A stretch of DNA of 64,000 nucleotides from Blautia coccoides (GTDB lineage Bacteria; Bacillota; Clostridia; Lachnospirales; Lachnospiraceae), in the NCBI RefSeq assembly GCF_034355335.1, contig NZ_CP136422.1, forward strand, positions 5,926,501-5,990,500, written 5' to 3'. A model generated the notes under the pieces. The model did not search any database and was not told the origin of the DNA. It saw only the letters and a list, made by a program, of their open reading frames with translations. Numbering within the stretch: position 1 is the first letter of the stretch; every line of letters begins with the position of its first letter. The position numbers and the translations under genes are program-made. Below are positions 62,787 to 64,000 of this stretch, one piece after another.

Positions 62787-63722
62787 TTATTTGTAAATGG
62801 GATCCAAAACCGTATCAATATAATTTTTCGTCAAAAGAATGGTTGACAGAGGATCCGGTGTTCCATCCGATTCAATTCCAATCCATCCCTTATGGTTATA
62901 CTTTTTCATCAGCTCCCACAGACCTTTAAAGTCCAGAAGTCCGCCGCCCGGCTCCCAGAACCAGCGCGCTCCCTTCTCATCAAATTCCGCCCCTGCGCCG
63001 AATCGCTTTTCATCCGGGGCATCAATGTAGGTGGTGTCTTTTATGTGGAAATACTGTACCCTGTCATGATAAGTATCATAAAAATTCAGGATATCTTTCC
63101 CCATAATCGCAACCTGTGCTGTGTCAAGACAGTAATAAACATAACGGGGATCTGTCATCTCTAAAAATTTCTCATGGTCATACTTATTCACGGCGCACCA
63201 GAATTCATTGTGGATGGATACTGCCAGCCCCTTGTCCGCGCACATACGTCCCACGGTATTCATGCACTCTGCCACATTTTTCAGGCCCTCTTCATCCAGG
63301 GGTCCTGTTCCGTAATACTGGCCTGCGGGCTGCACGATGAGGTTGATCCCGCCACACTCTGCAAGGGCGTCAATGGCCTGCTGCTCATATGCAAATATTC
63401 CCGGATGATTTCTCTTATCCTGGGACCCCACATGATGGGAAAACATTCCTGTGATCCGTTCGATACCCCGTTCCAGGGCAAAGTCCCTGAAATTTTTCAT
63501 TGATCCGAATGCATTGGTGATGTTAGGAACAGAAAAGACCATAATCTCAATTCCCTTAAATCCGGCCCCTGCAAAGTAGCGGAGAATCTTATCCCAATCC
63601 TGATAATAGTAGGCTGACCCAAAGTCACCCATATACCACTCATCAAAATTGTTAATCTGCTTATAATTGATATTGCCCCAAAGATTCGTCATGTACGTAT
63701 AATCAATATTTCTATTTTCCAT
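62787..63722 (-). CDS. Sugar phosphate isomerase/epimerase family TIM-barrel protein
   Basis: 311 residues. Metal ligands are Glu in VSIHNEFWCAV, Asp in YYCLDTAQVA, His in QYFHIKDTT and Glu in WIGIESDGTPD. GGAGG precedes the start, which overlaps the upstream gene by 11 bp. It differs clearly from the protein at 54510-55499, so the cluster contains several distinct isomerases. An IolE/IolI or C-deglycosidase-like role is possible. Confidence 0.83.
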   Translation of the reverse strand: MENRNIDYTYMTNLWGNINYKQINNFDEWYMGDFGSAYYYQDWDKILRYFAGAGFKGIEIMVFSVPNITNAFGSMKNFRDFALERGIERITGMFSHHVGSQDKRNHPGIFAYEQQAIDALAECGGINLIVQPAGQYYGTGPLDEEGLKNVAECMNTVGRMCADKGLAVSIHNEFWCAVNKYDHEKFLEMTDPRYVYYCLDTAQVAIMGKDILNFYDTYHDRVQYFHIKDTTYIDAPDEKRFGAGAEFDEKGARWFWEPGGGLLDFKGLWELMKKYNHKGWIGIESDGTPDPLSTILLTKNYIDTVLDPIYK

Positions 63723-64000
63723 TCCTTACCTCCTCAGCAATATAATTTTTCTCCAAGTTATTCCAGAATGTTCTCATCCTTAAAATTCCTTTTGGAATAT
63801 CCAGTGAATATTTGGAATCCAATATTACCGGACCGTCAAAGTCAGCATTCCGCAGAATTTTATATATTTCAGTAAAATCCATATTTCCATAACCCAGGTC
63901 ATAGTATACTCTCTGCCTGCGTCCATCCTGGGGGAATTCCGGGGATATTGTCTTGTAAACATCCAGTTCATCCTTGAATTTTGTATCTGTAAAGCACACC
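63712..64000 (-). CDS. Sugar phosphate isomerase/epimerase-like protein (partial, 5' end outside)
   Basis: Only the last 95 residues or so are in the window. They include YYDLGYGNMDFTEIYKILRNADFDGPVILD, the last strands and a helix of a barrel of the same superfamily, with the metal-binding Glu position seen as Asp in VILDSKYS. The reading frame is open at the window edge. It overlaps the start of the next isomerase by 11 bp. Confidence 0.7.
   Translation of the reverse strand, partial: VCFTDTKFKDELDVYKTISPEFPQDGRRQRVYYDLGYGNMDFTEIYKILRNADFDGPVILDSKYSLDIPKGILRMRTFWNNLEKNYIAEEVRNGK

Noticed and set aside
1..64000. CRISPR arrays and prophage
   Set aside because: No regularly spaced direct repeats with unique spacers and no phage structural genes were seen; the only mobile element found is the IS at 37743-39816.

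Overview
The window looks like chromosomal DNA of a Gram-positive anaerobe of class Clostridia, most likely family Lachnospiraceae. This rests on gene content: the IleRS T-box leader, LL-diaminopimelate aminotransferase, an archaeal-type AspRS beside GatCAB, glutamine synthetase with an ANTAR regulator, YesM/YesN two-component control of a CUT1 sugar ABC transporter, strong AGGAGG ribosome binding sites and TTGACA/TATAAT promoters. No genus is claimed.

Layout. 1-2.0 kb: a partial YfcC-family transporter divergent from a LysR regulator. 2.0-8.0 kb: glycogen phosphorylase and IleRS (T-box controlled). 8.0-10.8 kb: a YtrA-type GntR regulator with an ABC exporter and a perfect operator. 10.8-21.3 kb: a glycan locus with lipoprotein, two permeases, GH116-like and GH172-like enzymes, divergent from a YesM/YesN two-component pair, with AraC-type direct repeats between them. 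21.4-29.3 kb: D-Ala-D-Ala carboxypeptidase, exonuclease, NCS2 permease, FtsH, a metallo-beta-lactamase-fold protein and a sigma-like protein without region 4. 29.4-37.6 kb: aspS-gatCAB, dapL, and glnA with an ANTAR protein behind a terminator/antiterminator leader. 37.7-39.8 kb: an IS1182-type insertion sequence whose right inverted repeat supplies the last five codons and the stop of recQ. 41.9-51.2 kb: a URO-D family protein, then pyrG-gltB-gltD, three glutamine-amidotransferase-linked genes in one unit.

51.3-64.0 kb is the most unusual part: about eleven genes all on the minus strand, apparently in two transcription units. The upstream unit holds two TIM-barrel sugar-phosphate-isomerase-type proteins, a VOC protein, an aldo-keto reductase, a thiolase-fold protein, a DUF35 zinc-ribbon/OB-fold partner and a stand-alone acyl carrier protein. 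The downstream unit holds a NuoG-N-terminus/GltD fusion, a NuoF-like iron-sulfur protein, a third TIM-barrel isomerase, a Gfo/Idh/MocA dehydrogenase and a large Old-Yellow-Enzyme-type Fe-S flavoenzyme. I infer a pathway that oxidises and cleaves a glycoside or related polyol conjugate, reduces an unsaturated aglycone with electrons routed through Fe-S/flavin proteins, and handles an acyl group on a carrier. The substrate is not evident from the sequence. The two units are separated by a hairpin-rich intergenic element that shares flanking words with another element next to the insertion sequence.
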